NCBI GenBank assembly: GCA_024277255.1
Contig: JAJRVQ010000107.1
Coordinates: forward strand, 18,303-82,302
Length of the DNA stretch: 64,000 bases
Direction: 5' to 3'
Source: Acidobacteriota bacterium
GTDB lineage: Bacteria; Acidobacteriota; Thermoanaerobaculia; Multivoradales; SZUA-115
The notes beneath the pieces are model-generated. The model worked only from the letters and a program-made list of their open reading frames with translations. It was not told the DNA's origin and ran no database searches. The position numbers and the translations under genes were made by a program. Shown one piece after another: positions 43,493 to 52,884 of the stretch (position 1 is its first letter; every line of letters starts with the position of its first letter).

Positions 43493-44356
43493 ATGGACTC
43501 TCACCCTCTACAGCAAGGCAACCCCCCAGACTGGGCTTCGGCCTGGGGGCAGGATCGGTTTGGGGTGTTCGTGGCTTTCAGCGTGGAAAGAGTGGAGCAG
43601 CGAATGCGCTGGATACCTCCGGGCCGGTTTCAGATGGGCTCTCCGAATGAGGAAGAGGGGCGAGATACCGACGAGTCTCGCCATTGGGTGACCTTGACCC
43701 GTGGCTATTGGCTCGCCGACACCCCGTGTACCCAGGCGCTTTGGGAAGTGGTGATGGGCGAGAATCCCAGCCGATTCAAGTCCCCGGACCGTCCGGTGGA
43801 GCAGGTGAGCTGGGAGGATTGTCAGACCTTCCTTGCTGAGTTGAAGCGTCGTGTTGAGGGGCTGGATATTCGCCTTCCAACGGAAGCGGAGTGGGAGTAT
43901 GGCTGCCGCTCAGGAACCGAGACCGCGACCTATGCTGGGGATTTGGATATTCGGGGCGTCAGGGATGCGCGAGTGTTGGATGCGATCGCCTGGTATGGGG
44001 GCAACAGCGGTGAGGATTTTGAGTTGGAGGATGGTGCTGACTCCAGCGAGTGGTCAGAACAGCAGTATACTCACCGGCGGGCCGGCACCCATCCGGTGGC
44101 TCAAAAGGAGGCGAACCCCTGGGGCCTCTACGATTCACTCGGCAATGTCTATGAGTGGTGCTCGGATTGGTTCGGTAGCTACGAGGGTGCAGAGGTCGTT
44201 GACCCACAAGGTCCTGAGACGGGCTCGAGCCGGGTGATCCGTGGCGGCTCGTGGCACGGCTTCGCGCGCCGTGTGCGCGCCGCGTATCGTTTCCGCTACA
44301 CCCCGTCGTTTCGCTGGACCCACCTTGGCTTCCGCCTTGCCCGAGGTCAGGTCTAG
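43493..44356 (+). CDS. FGE-sulfatase (C-type-lectin fold) protein, tandem paralog
   Basis: 287 residues from ATG 43493, 5 nt after the preceding gene. It is a stand-alone duplicate of the FGE domain of that gene, including its lead-in (DRFGVFVAFSVERVEQRMRWIPPGRF); landmarks are VEQVSWEDCQTFL, RLPTEAEWEYGCRSGTETATY, YDSLGNVYEWCSDWF and VIRGGSWHGFARRVRAAYRFRY. FGE-fold domains without the enzyme's catalytic Cys pair are used as binding proteins and are the commonest targets of diversity-generating retroelements. The last 23 codons before LGFRLARG are hypervariable relative to copy A. Two hairpins follow the stop codon. No reverse transcriptase is in the window. Confidence 0.88.
   Translation: MDSHPLQQGNPPDWASAWGQDRFGVFVAFSVERVEQRMRWIPPGRFQMGSPNEEEGRDTDESRHWVTLTRGYWLADTPCTQALWEVVMGENPSRFKSPDRPVEQVSWEDCQTFLAELKRRVEGLDIRLPTEAEWEYGCRSGTETATYAGDLDIRGVRDARVLDAIAWYGGNSGEDFELEDGADSSEWSEQQYTHRRAGTHPVAQKEANPWGLYDSLGNVYEWCSDWFGSYEGAEVVDPQGPETGSSRVIRGGSWHGFARRVRAAYRFRYTPSFRWTHLGFRLARGQV
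44255..44323 (+). other. Candidate DGR variable region, FGE copy B
   Basis: 69 bp, residues 255-277 of the 43493 gene, aligned without gaps to 43326-43394. It is followed by a 25-bp stretch (44324-44348) identical in both copies, the place where an initiation-of-mutagenic-homing site would lie. Synonymous G/C/T third-position differences also occur and are not explained by A-directed mutagenesis. Confidence 0.55.
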
Positions 44357-44390
44357 CGCTCCAGCCAGCCAGGGCGCGGAGCGCCAAGGA

Positions 44391-44430
44391 GGTCGCGGGA
44401 CGCGACCGCGGAGCCAACGCAATGTTGGCT
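44391..44430 (+). repeat. Two hairpins downstream of the second FGE gene
   Basis: GGTCGCG (44391-44397), loop GGA, CGCGACC (44401-44407); then AGCCAAC (44412-44418), loop GCAAT, GTTGGCT (44424-44430). Both have perfect 7-bp stems. They could end transcription of the conflict operon, although no T-run follows, or be the stem-loop found just after many DGR variable regions. Confidence 0.55.
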
Positions 44431-44481
44431 GGGATTCTCTGACTTGTTCGTGGCAGAAACGTTGGGAGCACATCACTTCGG

Positions 44482-46590
44482 CTATTCGTCTTCGCTGGTC
44501 TGCCCTTGGCTCAGCCGGAAGGTGAACCAGCCGAGAATGAGTACCGCCAGAGCGAGTACCGACCACAGCGCGGCCTGCTGGAGTCCTCGGGTGGTCGACA
44601 GGCGGGCCAGGGTCGAGTAGGCCGGGTTCTCGCCGAGCGGGCCCGCGGTCGCCTCGATGGCGCCGACGGCGAGGACGACGGCGCGCACCGCCTCCAGTTC
44701 GTAGTGCGGAGCCTCGGCTTGGGGGTCACCGACGAGCAGGGTGTAGTCTCCCGCCGGCGCCGCGAAGAAGAGTTCGGTGGCGGCGTAGCGTAGTTCGACG
44801 GTGCCGAGATCGAGCGGGGCGTTGTCGTTGTCTTCGATGGTCAGGCGCAACGAGGCGACCCGCCTGCCCGCCGCCGGGATGTGCACTTTGCGCCGATCGC
44901 CTTGACGGCGCCGTAGCGGGCCATCGGCGAGCCGCAGCCAGCTGCCCGGGTCCTCGGGGTCGCTGCCCTCGAGTTCAAAGGTGCGCTCGAAGAACGATGC
45001 CGGTGGATCGATCACGATCTCATCGACGACCATCGGGGAGGCTGGAAGGGTGAGGGTATAGATCGACTTGCTCTCTTCGAGTTCATGCTCCTCGATCTGG
45101 AGTTTGAGGGTCTTGAAATGCGTCCCGCGCTCGATGAGGTAGGGCCACTGGCGGGACTCGGCGTCGACAATGCGGATGTCGCCCAGGTCCGGCCGTGCCC
45201 GGGCGATGGTGTCGATGGCGAGCTGGTGGCGGACGAGACCGTCGGCCGAGGTGGGCGCGGTGAGTTGCCGGCGATGGGTGAAACTCGCCGCGTCGAGCTG
45301 GCGCCCGGCGTGCATGGCGAAGGAGAGGGCTGGTGTGGGATCAAACCGCGGATTGGGCTCGGCCGCTTCGAAGCTCACCTTGGCGAGCTTCGCCGGGTCG
45401 TACATTTGGTCAGCCATTCGCCCAACCAGCGTGCCTGGCAAATCGGAGGTGGGCAGGACCGGTAGCAGGGCCGCGACATCATAGCGCGGCCGGTGAGCCC
45501 GGCCACCGCCGAAGTAGAGCGTCGCGGTCGCCTCACCTTCAGGGTCAGCGGGGAGGACGAAGAGGATCGCTGGCCGGCGTAGGACGGCGGTCAAGGCGAG
45601 TCCTTCGAGCGGCGGGCTGTCGCCGTCGTCGATCACCACCCGCAGGCGGTCTCCGCGCGCCGGCCGCAGGTGGAGTTCGGTCTCTTCGATCAGCCGCTGT
45701 GAGCGCAGGCGAAAGAGAGGCTGCTCAGCCAGGGGCTGGGCGGCGCTTCCCGGTCCTTCGTCCCACACCTCGAAGGTGCGGCTGAACGCCGGGGTCGAGG
45801 TGGTGACGCGGAGACGGTCGGGAATCAACCCCTGCGGCCGATCGAGTTCGACGGTCGTCTGCCCCTCCGAGGTCCGAGTCGACAGGAGTTCGAGGTCGAA
45901 CTCATTACTTCCTTGGCTGGCGATGTCGATCGAACTTTCAAGCTCGAAGGTCGGTTCGAGGTAGCTGCCGTCCTCGCCCTCGATGTGGACTCGTAGGATC
46001 GGCGAAACGAAGGGTGGAAGCGGGATGCGCAGTCGTTCCCTCAGCGGGTTGGTGAGGCGAAAGAGCGAGCCGGATGCCAGCTCCTCTCCCGCTTCGCTCT
46101 CGAGCCGAATCGTGCGCACGAACTCGCGGTCGCCAGCGGTGTCGCCCACGGTGAGCACCAGATCCCACGCCCTCCCAGCCGGGCTGGGAAGTGAGCCCTC
46201 ATCCGGATCAAGGTCTAGGAGGTAGCTCTCCTGCCAGAAGGCCGGTGCGTTTTCGGGTTCGCGGCGGCTGCGTTCGACCGATTGGATGGTCAGCTCGACG
46301 GTGACCCGCTTGCCGATCATCGACTCGAGCGGGCCGCCGCTGTCGATGATGTAGGCCACTTCCCGGCCTCGGCCATCGAGCAGCCGGAGATCCGAGAGGT
46401 CCCCACGACAGGCCGCGACGACTTGGCGAGGAAGGTAGCTCCGGGCGAGACGCCCGCCTTCGGCGCGTAGAGCCATCCGTTGCGGGAAGAGACTCTCCAG
46501 TGCGGGAGGATCGGCGGCTGCCAGCGGCGGCCCGCTGGCGAGAATCAGCAAGAGGGCCGAGCACAAGGCCGAAGCGTAGAAGCGGGACAT
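44482..46590 (-). CDS. DUF3999 family membrane-anchored protein
   Basis: 702 residues. N-terminal signal (ALCSALLLILASGPPLAAA), a long periplasmic beta-rich region (LARSYLPRQVVAACRGDLSDLRLLDG, VTVELTIQSVERSR, RRQGDRRKVHIPAAGRRVASLRLTIED), then one C-terminal helix (LQQAALWSVLALAVLILGWF) and a short cytosolic tail. This layout and its position directly after a DUF2339 gene identify DUF3999; the pair co-occurs in many proteobacteria and other phyla, with unknown function but likely at the envelope. Start and DUF2339 stop overlap (TGATG). Confidence 0.85.
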   Translation of the reverse strand: MSRFYASALCSALLLILASGPPLAAADPPALESLFPQRMALRAEGGRLARSYLPRQVVAACRGDLSDLRLLDGRGREVAYIIDSGGPLESMIGKRVTVELTIQSVERSRREPENAPAFWQESYLLDLDPDEGSLPSPAGRAWDLVLTVGDTAGDREFVRTIRLESEAGEELASGSLFRLTNPLRERLRIPLPPFVSPILRVHIEGEDGSYLEPTFELESSIDIASQGSNEFDLELLSTRTSEGQTTVELDRPQGLIPDRLRVTTSTPAFSRTFEVWDEGPGSAAQPLAEQPLFRLRSQRLIEETELHLRPARGDRLRVVIDDGDSPPLEGLALTAVLRRPAILFVLPADPEGEATATLYFGGGRAHRPRYDVAALLPVLPTSDLPGTLVGRMADQMYDPAKLAKVSFEAAEPNPRFDPTPALSFAMHAGRQLDAASFTHRRQLTAPTSADGLVRHQLAIDTIARARPDLGDIRIVDAESRQWPYLIERGTHFKTLKLQIEEHELEESKSIYTLTLPASPMVVDEIVIDPPASFFERTFELEGSDPEDPGSWLRLADGPLRRRQGDRRKVHIPAAGRRVASLRLTIEDNDNAPLDLGTVELRYAATELFFAAPAGDYTLLVGDPQAEAPHYELEAVRAVVLAVGAIEATAGPLGENPAYSTLARLSTTRGLQQAALWSVLALAVLILGWFTFRLSQGQTSEDE

Positions 46591-49500
46591 CAGGGTTGTT
46601 CCTCCTCTCCAGCTTCTCGATCCGTCCCGAAGACGAAACGCTGGTAGGCCAGCGAGACCGCGATCAATGAGATAGCCAGGCCGACGAGCGAGCCGACCCG
46701 GTAGAGATCCTCGAGTTCGCCGAGGTCGTAAAGAAAAGTCTTGGCGATAGTCAGGATCAGGAAACAGAGGCTGACCCAGCGCAGGCTCGAACTCTTACGG
46801 GCCATGCCGATCGCCAGGAGGCCGAGAGCAAACAGAGCCCAGGCGAGCGACAGCGTCAGGTCGCGACCCATGTGGTGGTCCAACCCGATCTGGATCCGGG
46901 AGCCGGTCGAGAAGTAGTCGAAGATGGTCAGGTTGATCCAGGCGAAGAGGACCAGGATGGCGCTCGCTCCACAGCCTATCGCTGCCCAAGCGCGACCGCC
47001 CGAGTAGCTCTTCTCCTCCCAGCCGAGGCGGCGTTGGACCTCGAGTGGTTCGAGGATGCGAGCCGAGACGAGAAGCGCTGCCGCCGGGACCAGATAGGTG
47101 TACATCAGCCAGTTGACGACGGGGAAGCTCGCCCGCGGGTGATAGAGGAGCACCTCCGGGTTGAGGAGCAGTCGGGCGCTGACCACGGCCAACAGTGCCA
47201 GAGCGAAGTACTTGAGCCCGGCGTGGTCGAGCCGGCGCCACAGGGCGATGAGTGCGCAACCCAGCAGCGCCCAACCGAGGGTGATCCACTCCTTGTCGAG
47301 TTGCAGCGGAATCGCCACGCTGACGAAGGCCAGAGAGACGGCGAGGAACCAGACCAGGCCGCGCTTGTGCTGAGGGTCGCTCGTCGCGAAGCGGCGCCGA
47401 GCCTGCATTGCAGCACCCAGGCTGACGACACCCATGAGGATCGGTAAGGCTCCGATCGCCGCCGATCCGAACTCTTCCAACCATAACTGGCGCAGCGGCA
47501 AGAACCAGGCCGGCGCGGCGAGTGCCGAAGCGTAGAGGGCCCAGCGATCCCCTCCCAGCGGGCGCCCGGCGAGGAATGGCCAGGCGGTGAACAACAGGAC
47601 GCCCACCGTGCAACCCAGCATCCCGACCAGCGTCTCCCCAGACTGGTCGGTCAAGACGGTGCTCGTCCAGATGAAGTGAGACCCGGCGACGACCGCCATC
47701 GTGGCGAGGAGCAGTTTGCCGGAAGGCAAGCGCATGGCGCAGAGGCAAAGCAGGCCACCCAGCCCCAGGGTGAAGGCGAAGAAGAGCAGCGGCGAAGTCC
47801 CCGGCCCTTTGGCGCTGAGGAGGGTGCTGGCGAGAAGAATCGAGGCGCTGGTCGCGGCCGCCAGCTCGGCCCGCCGGCCGCTTACCTGCCGCCGCCGGAC
47901 GAGGGCGAGGAGCTGGAAGGCGACGGCTCCGGCGAAGGCGAGGCCGAGGAAGAGGCCCATCGGCGGGAATCCGGGGCGATAATCGTGAGCCGAGAGGAAG
48001 AAGACGAAGCCGCAGGAGAGACCCACCGCGGCGAGCAGCTGCGGATGGCCGGCAGCCGGGGTGGCAGTGGGCTGGGTGGTAGTGGCTTGTGTGCCACCGA
48101 ACCGGGTGCCGCCCGAGGCGACGAGCAGCGCGGCGAGGACGACCCAGCCGGCGAGCCACGGCCACAGCGAGGTCGATCTGCCACCGTGCATGGTGAGCAG
48201 AATGGCGAACGGGCCAGCCGTGGCGATGAGCGGTGCCCACTCGCCAGTACCCCTCGCAAGCTTGGCTGGATCGCTGCGGAGCAGGTTGAAGTAGCGGAAG
48301 AGTTGGAAGGTGAGGGCGATCGCCACGCCGATCGCCGAGGCCTCCCACGCCAGTCGGTTGGTGAACGATGCCCGAAGGCTCCACGCTACGAGGACGGCCA
48401 CATCGGCGGCGGCCGCGGCACGCGCCAGAAGCGGTTGGTCGAGTGCGCGGGCCAGGCTGAGGGCGAGGAGCGAGAGGACGAGCAGAAGAGCGGCGATCGG
48501 CGCCAGGTGCTCGCCGAGTCCACCCGCGAAGTTGGTGCGGGTCGCCAGGTAGAAGGTGAACAGGAAGGCCAGTAGAACGCTGGCCGCTTGCGTGTGGTCC
48601 CAGATCTTGCTGTCTCGGATGGCCGTCTCTCCCCGCTGAGCCAGGGCGTAGACGATGGCGAAGACGGCGAAAACCACCAGTGCGATGGACAGCTGGTCCG
48701 GCTCCATTCGGTATGCCACCCAGAGCAGCTGGTAGAGGGTCGTTCCGGTGAGGCTGAGGACCGCGAGAAGCGGCCAGCGCCGCTTGCGGGCGAGGACGAT
48801 CAAACCCACGTCGAGCAGCAGGATGTAGGTGAACAGGCCAATCGGACGGTTCTCGCCAGTCGAAAGGAGGAGCGGAGTGGCGAAGCCGCCGACGAGACCG
48901 AGTACCGCGACGAGAATCGAGCGCCGACTCCAGGACAGCAGCCCACAAACCACCGTCACCAGGATCATGAAACCCCAGGTGACCGGTGCCGGGATCAAAT
49001 GGTAGAGGGCGTGCGCCGCCCAGGCGGCGGCGTAGAAGAGCACCACGCTGGTGCCGGCGAGCGAATTCGAAAGGGTCTCGTAGCCTCGCTTGCGCAGGGT
49101 CTCGGAGCCGATCAACGCGGCGATGCCGGCGGCGACGGTGATGGCGACCCGAACGACCGGCGGGATCAGTCCATGTTCGATCGAGTACTTGAGAAAGAGA
49201 ATGGCGGCGAGCGCGAGCACGACCCCGCCGAGAACCGCCGCGCCACGAACCCCGATCCAGCGCTCCCAGTCGATCTCGATCTTGGGGCGAGGTGGTTTCG
49301 GTGGCTGCGGTGGAGGCGGAGGGGTTCGATCGACCGGGGGCGGCGTGGCGGCCTCTGCCACGGCGGGTGTCGCGGACGGCGGCGTGCCTTCCTCTACCGG
49401 CTGTGCTGTTTCGATTTCCTCCGGCGGGGAGGTCGGCGCCGCCGACGTCGCCGGCGTCGCTACCGGCCTCTGCTCGCTGGACTCGCTGGTCGAGGTTGCC

Positions 49501-49679
49501 GCGCCAGTTAGTGTGCTTCTCGTCCGGAGTTGACGAACCTCCCCCTCCAGGATCTCCAGGCGAAGCTGTGTCTCATTGAGACGCTTGCGCGTCTTGAAGA
49601 AGGCGACGAGGGCTCCGATGGGTCCAACGAGGGCGAGGACGAGGACCAACAGGGCCATGCATCCGAAGAGTGTTTCCAT
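46590..49679 (-). CDS. DUF2339 polytopic membrane protein
   Basis: 1029 residues. An N-terminal helix (LLVLVLALVGPIGALVAFF), a coiled-coil-like segment (RLNETQLRLEILEGEVRQLR) and a Pro/Thr/Glu-rich linker of about 80 residues lead to the DUF2339 start IDWERWIGVRGAAVLGGVVL, followed by more than 20 membrane helices. Family function is unknown; an envelope or transport role is assumed. The product ends DREAGEEEQP, overlapping the DUF3999 start. A perfect TATAAT on the minus strand 15-20 bp upstream may be its promoter. Confidence 0.9.
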   Translation of the reverse strand: METLFGCMALLVLVLALVGPIGALVAFFKTRKRLNETQLRLEILEGEVRQLRTRSTLTGAATSTSESSEQRPVATPATSAAPTSPPEEIETAQPVEEGTPPSATPAVAEAATPPPVDRTPPPPPQPPKPPRPKIEIDWERWIGVRGAAVLGGVVLALAAILFLKYSIEHGLIPPVVRVAITVAAGIAALIGSETLRKRGYETLSNSLAGTSVVLFYAAAWAAHALYHLIPAPVTWGFMILVTVVCGLLSWSRRSILVAVLGLVGGFATPLLLSTGENRPIGLFTYILLLDVGLIVLARKRRWPLLAVLSLTGTTLYQLLWVAYRMEPDQLSIALVVFAVFAIVYALAQRGETAIRDSKIWDHTQAASVLLAFLFTFYLATRTNFAGGLGEHLAPIAALLLVLSLLALSLARALDQPLLARAAAAADVAVLVAWSLRASFTNRLAWEASAIGVAIALTFQLFRYFNLLRSDPAKLARGTGEWAPLIATAGPFAILLTMHGGRSTSLWPWLAGWVVLAALLVASGGTRFGGTQATTTQPTATPAAGHPQLLAAVGLSCGFVFFLSAHDYRPGFPPMGLFLGLAFAGAVAFQLLALVRRRQVSGRRAELAAATSASILLASTLLSAKGPGTSPLLFFAFTLGLGGLLCLCAMRLPSGKLLLATMAVVAGSHFIWTSTVLTDQSGETLVGMLGCTVGVLLFTAWPFLAGRPLGGDRWALYASALAAPAWFLPLRQLWLEEFGSAAIGALPILMGVVSLGAAMQARRRFATSDPQHKRGLVWFLAVSLAFVSVAIPLQLDKEWITLGWALLGCALIALWRRLDHAGLKYFALALLAVVSARLLLNPEVLLYHPRASFPVVNWLMYTYLVPAAALLVSARILEPLEVQRRLGWEEKSYSGGRAWAAIGCGASAILVLFAWINLTIFDYFSTGSRIQIGLDHHMGRDLTLSLAWALFALGLLAIGMARKSSSLRWVSLCFLILTIAKTFLYDLGELEDLYRVGSLVGLAISLIAVSLAYQRFVFGTDREAGEEEQP

Positions 49680-49693
49680 GAGTAGTTAAGGAG

Positions 49694-49699
49694 ATTATA
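49694..49699 (-). promoter_or_regulatory. Candidate -10 box for the DUF2339-DUF3999 unit
   Basis: Perfect TATAAT on the minus strand, giving a transcription start about 8 nt before the ATG at 49679. No recognisable -35 at 16-18 bp and no Shine-Dalgarno in the short leader, so a near-leaderless message would be implied. Confidence 0.3.
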
Positions 49700-49955
49700 C
49701 TGAATCCGGTGCCTCTTTCGACGGTTTCTTGCGGCGGGGGGCTTGGCGGGTTGGCCAGTGGTGGTGCGCAGGGATACCAGGCGGCGGCCCTGCAAGTCGG
49801 CGGTCAACAACTCGACTGCGTGCGCCAATAATCAACCACCATGCAGCCCGAGGACTCACACCGTGAAGAGGTCCTGGTTGAACTGGAGCACGCGGGTGGT
49901 TTGAAGCCGAGGGTGGCGGGCCGGGTGCAGCTGCGCACCGGGGTGCCGGAGGCGG

Positions 49956-51713
49956 CTAGTCTTCTGAACTGAGGCTGGTGGCCTCGGCTTCCGGCAACGA
50001 CGGCTGCTGAAGTTGGCGGATCTTGAGGCCGAGAGCGAAGAGCACAACGAGGATCACCAGCAGGGCGACGACGAGCCCTTTGCGGCGGAAGGCGAGTTCG
50101 TCCACGGCACGATGGCCGACGTCGATCGCCGCCTGGGCGTGGGCCACACCTTCCTGGTACTTGGCGATGAACTGACTGTCTTCGTCGATCGAGAAGCTGT
50201 GTACCAGGGCTTCTAGCTGGATCTGGTCGTTGACCGCTTGATCGATTTCGGCCAAGCCGTCGCCCACCTCGACGCCGCCGCGTCGCGCCGCCAGCAACAC
50301 TCGCTCCGCGCTCGCCGTCAGCACGCTGAGTTCGCGCATGCGATTGAGCAGGCCTTGCGCGGTCGTCACCCCGACCGCCTCGTCGGCGTCGGCCCAGTGG
50401 CAATCCGTGCAACGGCGAACCCGCACGGTCACCTGATGGCCGGTCAGCGGATCCTCGAAGCTCTCCGTCGTGCGACCGATGCGGAACTTGTCGAAGAGAC
50501 GAGAGAACTCGGGCCGCAGCGTTGCCGCGGCCTCGCCTTCCACGGCCGGTCTCAAGATGTGAAACTCGAGCTCGAGCAACCTGGAGACTAGCCAGTCGAA
50601 GCGCGCGTCACCGCTCAGACCCTGTTGCTCGGTTTCGCGCAGCAGCTCGTCCCGGACCTTCTCGTAGTGGCCTTGGGTCGTGTCCATGATGATTTGCTGC
50701 GCGGCGATCTCTCCGAACGGCTCGTGGCAGAACATGCATGGTGTTTGGGGAAGCGGCGCCAGCAAGGCGATGGTCGGCCGCAAGACGCCGTGGTTTCCGT
50801 GACATGTCGAGCACTCGATGAAGCGCTGCAAATCGGTGAAAGTTCCTTGCGGCTCCTCGGAGTCGTGGCAGGCGGCGCAGCCCTCTTCGCCAGCCTCATC
50901 GAGATACTCGTTGTGTTGCCTGAACGCCTCCCGCTTCGGGCCGGAACGGAACAGCTGAGCCTCGCGGCCGTGACACTGGCCGCAGACGAAGGTGACGGAG
51001 TCGATGCCCGGAGGCACTGCCCCGTGGTTGCCATGGCAGTCGTTGCAGGTTGGCGCCGAGAGGTCGTCGCGCTCGAACATTGAACGGGCATGGACGCTGT
51101 GGCGCCACAGCGCATACTGATCGGTGGGTAGCGGCTCGCCGTTGGGCAGGCTGTAGCCTGCCATGCGCTCAGCGTCGGAATGGCAATGGCCGCAGGTTTC
51201 GCCGACGCGGGTGGGGTAGACCCGCGAGTCGGGATTGCCCACGGCGAGGATGTCGTGGGTACCGTGGCAATCGGTGCAGGTCGCCACGTTGGGGTCACCG
51301 GCCACCAGCGCCACGCCATGGCGACTGGTCCAGTATTGCTCTTCCTGATCGATGCGCGCGTCGGGCCGGAATCGCCTGATAAAGGAAGGATCGGAGTGAC
51401 AGTGGCCGCAGAAACCGGGTAGCGCGATGCGCTGCGGGGCGCCGACGTAGGGCGCCGGTGCATAGTCCGGGTCCATCGCGGCTTCGAGATCGTCCGCCAG
51501 ACGCGGATCGGGATTGCCGCCGTGGCAGTCATGACACGAGAGACCCGCCGCGGAGTGCGCGCTCTTGCCGAAGTCGGCAAGGATGGCGACTTCCTCCTCC
51601 TCGAACATGTCGGGATCGCCGTGACAGAGAGTGCAGGACGTAGGTGCCAAGTCCTGAGCCGACAGGACGATGGCGGGCAGGAAGAGTGCCACCAGCAGAA
51701 TGGGTCGGATCAC
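49956..51713 (-). CDS. Membrane-anchored 11-heme c-type cytochrome
   Basis: 585 residues. Signal peptide (MIRPILLVALFLPAIVLSAQ), then 11 CxxCH motifs between residues about 27 and 425: CTLCH, CHDCH, CGHCH, CTDCH, CGHCH, CNDCH, CGQCH, CAACH, CSTCH, CMFCH and CTDCH. A helical, haem-free region follows and a C-terminal membrane helix (GLVVALLVILVVLFALGL) with a short cytosolic tail. It is thus a periplasmic electron carrier fixed to the inner membrane. It is the last gene of the nine-gene respiratory operon, 3 nt after cytochrome b, and is the likely electron outlet of the Rieske/b module. Confidence 0.92.
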   Translation of the reverse strand: MIRPILLVALFLPAIVLSAQDLAPTSCTLCHGDPDMFEEEEVAILADFGKSAHSAAGLSCHDCHGGNPDPRLADDLEAAMDPDYAPAPYVGAPQRIALPGFCGHCHSDPSFIRRFRPDARIDQEEQYWTSRHGVALVAGDPNVATCTDCHGTHDILAVGNPDSRVYPTRVGETCGHCHSDAERMAGYSLPNGEPLPTDQYALWRHSVHARSMFERDDLSAPTCNDCHGNHGAVPPGIDSVTFVCGQCHGREAQLFRSGPKREAFRQHNEYLDEAGEEGCAACHDSEEPQGTFTDLQRFIECSTCHGNHGVLRPTIALLAPLPQTPCMFCHEPFGEIAAQQIIMDTTQGHYEKVRDELLRETEQQGLSGDARFDWLVSRLLELEFHILRPAVEGEAAATLRPEFSRLFDKFRIGRTTESFEDPLTGHQVTVRVRRCTDCHWADADEAVGVTTAQGLLNRMRELSVLTASAERVLLAARRGGVEVGDGLAEIDQAVNDQIQLEALVHSFSIDEDSQFIAKYQEGVAHAQAAIDVGHRAVDELAFRRKGLVVALLVILVVLFALGLKIRQLQQPSLPEAEATSLSSED

Positions 51714-51716
51714 GAC

Positions 51717-52871
51717 TTAATCCCTTCGTCCGCGGGCCCGTCGAGTGCCGATCTCCAGGATGAACACGACAACCCCGGAGATGACCATGATGAGTACCGG
51801 TACCCACGACCGGTAGCCCCAGGCTGTCATACCCACCATGTAGACGACGGCGATGATGCCGATGTTGGTGAACAGGGGGCTGCGCCCGGTGCGTTGTAGC
51901 CCCTTGTCGAGAAATGGTACCAACACCAGCAGAAGCCCCGCGAAACCGAATCCGAGAATCGGGATTGCCTCGAACTCGACCCCCAGTACTTCTCCGCCTG
52001 GCACCATCTTCAGGGTCTCGAACATGAACATGAAGTACCACTCGGGCCGAATGTCCTTGAACGCGGGGGCGAAGGCGTCGGCCTTTTCGCCCAGCTCCCA
52101 GGGAAACAGAGCGGAGATCGCGGCCAGCATACCCAGGGCGAGGATCCAGCCGAAGAGATCGCGGAGAGCGAAGTTGGGGAAGAACTTCATCGGTCGGCGC
52201 CGCTTGGCCTCCTCCTCGACCATAGGCGGCACGCTCATCCCTTGGACCTGCACCAGCAGCAGATGTATCGCCAATACGGCGATACAGATCGCCGGCATGA
52301 TGGCCACGTGCCAGCCGTAGAACCGCGAGAGGGTTCCGCCGGTGACCCGTTCGCCGCCGCGGAGGAAACGCACCAGCCAGTCGCCGATCAACGGCACCGC
52401 GCCGGCGATGTCGGTGCCCACCTTGGTGGCGAAGAAAGCCAGTTGATTCCACGGCAGTAGATAGCCGGAGAAGCCGAAACCCAGGGCGATAAAGAGCAGC
52501 ACGCAGCCGGTGATCCAAGTCATCTCCCGCGGTCGCCTGTAGGCCTTGGAGAAGTAGACGGTGACCAGGTGCAAGAAAGCGAAGAAGACCATCAGATTGG
52601 CCGACCAGGAGTGCACCGAGCGGACCAGCCAGCCGAAGGGAACCTGCGTCATGATGAATTCGACCGATTCGAAGGCCGCTTCGGCCGAGGGCCGGTAGTA
52701 GAGCATCAACAAGATGCCGGTCGACACCTGGACTAGGAGGAAGAACAGCGTCATGCCCCCGAGGTAGTAGAGCACCGAGAAGCGGTGGGACGGCACCGTC
52801 TTGTGGGAGGCGAACTCCTTGGCCGCCGCCAGTGGCAGTCGCTCTTCCAGCCAGTCGACAAGCTTGCTCAT
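51717..52871 (-). CDS. Cytochrome b subunit (b6-like haem spacing)
   Basis: 384 residues with about eight membrane helices. It carries the bis-His pairs for two b haems: VHSWSANLM through FLHLVTV (13 residues between His) and [12 protein letters not shown] through IHLLLV (14 between). The 13/14 spacing is the cytochrome b6 / Firmicutes type rather than the 13/13 mitochondrial type. The quinol-site PEWY motif is present ([14 protein letters not shown]). The protein is unsplit, with N-terminal (b6) and C-terminal (subunit IV-like) parts joined. It pairs with the Rieske protein encoded 13 nt upstream and with the adjacent multiheme cytochromes. Confidence 0.95.
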   Translation of the reverse strand: MSKLVDWLEERLPLAAAKEFASHKTVPSHRFSVLYYLGGMTLFFLLVQVSTGILLMLYYRPSAEAAFESVEFIMTQVPFGWLVRSVHSWSANLMVFFAFLHLVTVYFSKAYRRPREMTWITGCVLLFIALGFGFSGYLLPWNQLAFFATKVGTDIAGAVPLIGDWLVRFLRGGERVTGGTLSRFYGWHVAIMPAICIAVLAIHLLLVQVQGMSVPPMVEEEAKRRRPMKFFPNFALRDLFGWILALGMLAAISALFPWELGEKADAFAPAFKDIRPEWYFMFMFETLKMVPGGEVLGVEFEAIPILGFGFAGLLLVLVPFLDKGLQRTGRSPLFTNIGIIAVVYMVGMTAWGYRSWVPVLIMVISGVVVFILEIGTRRARGRRD

Positions 52872-52884
52872 CGGTCACTCACTT

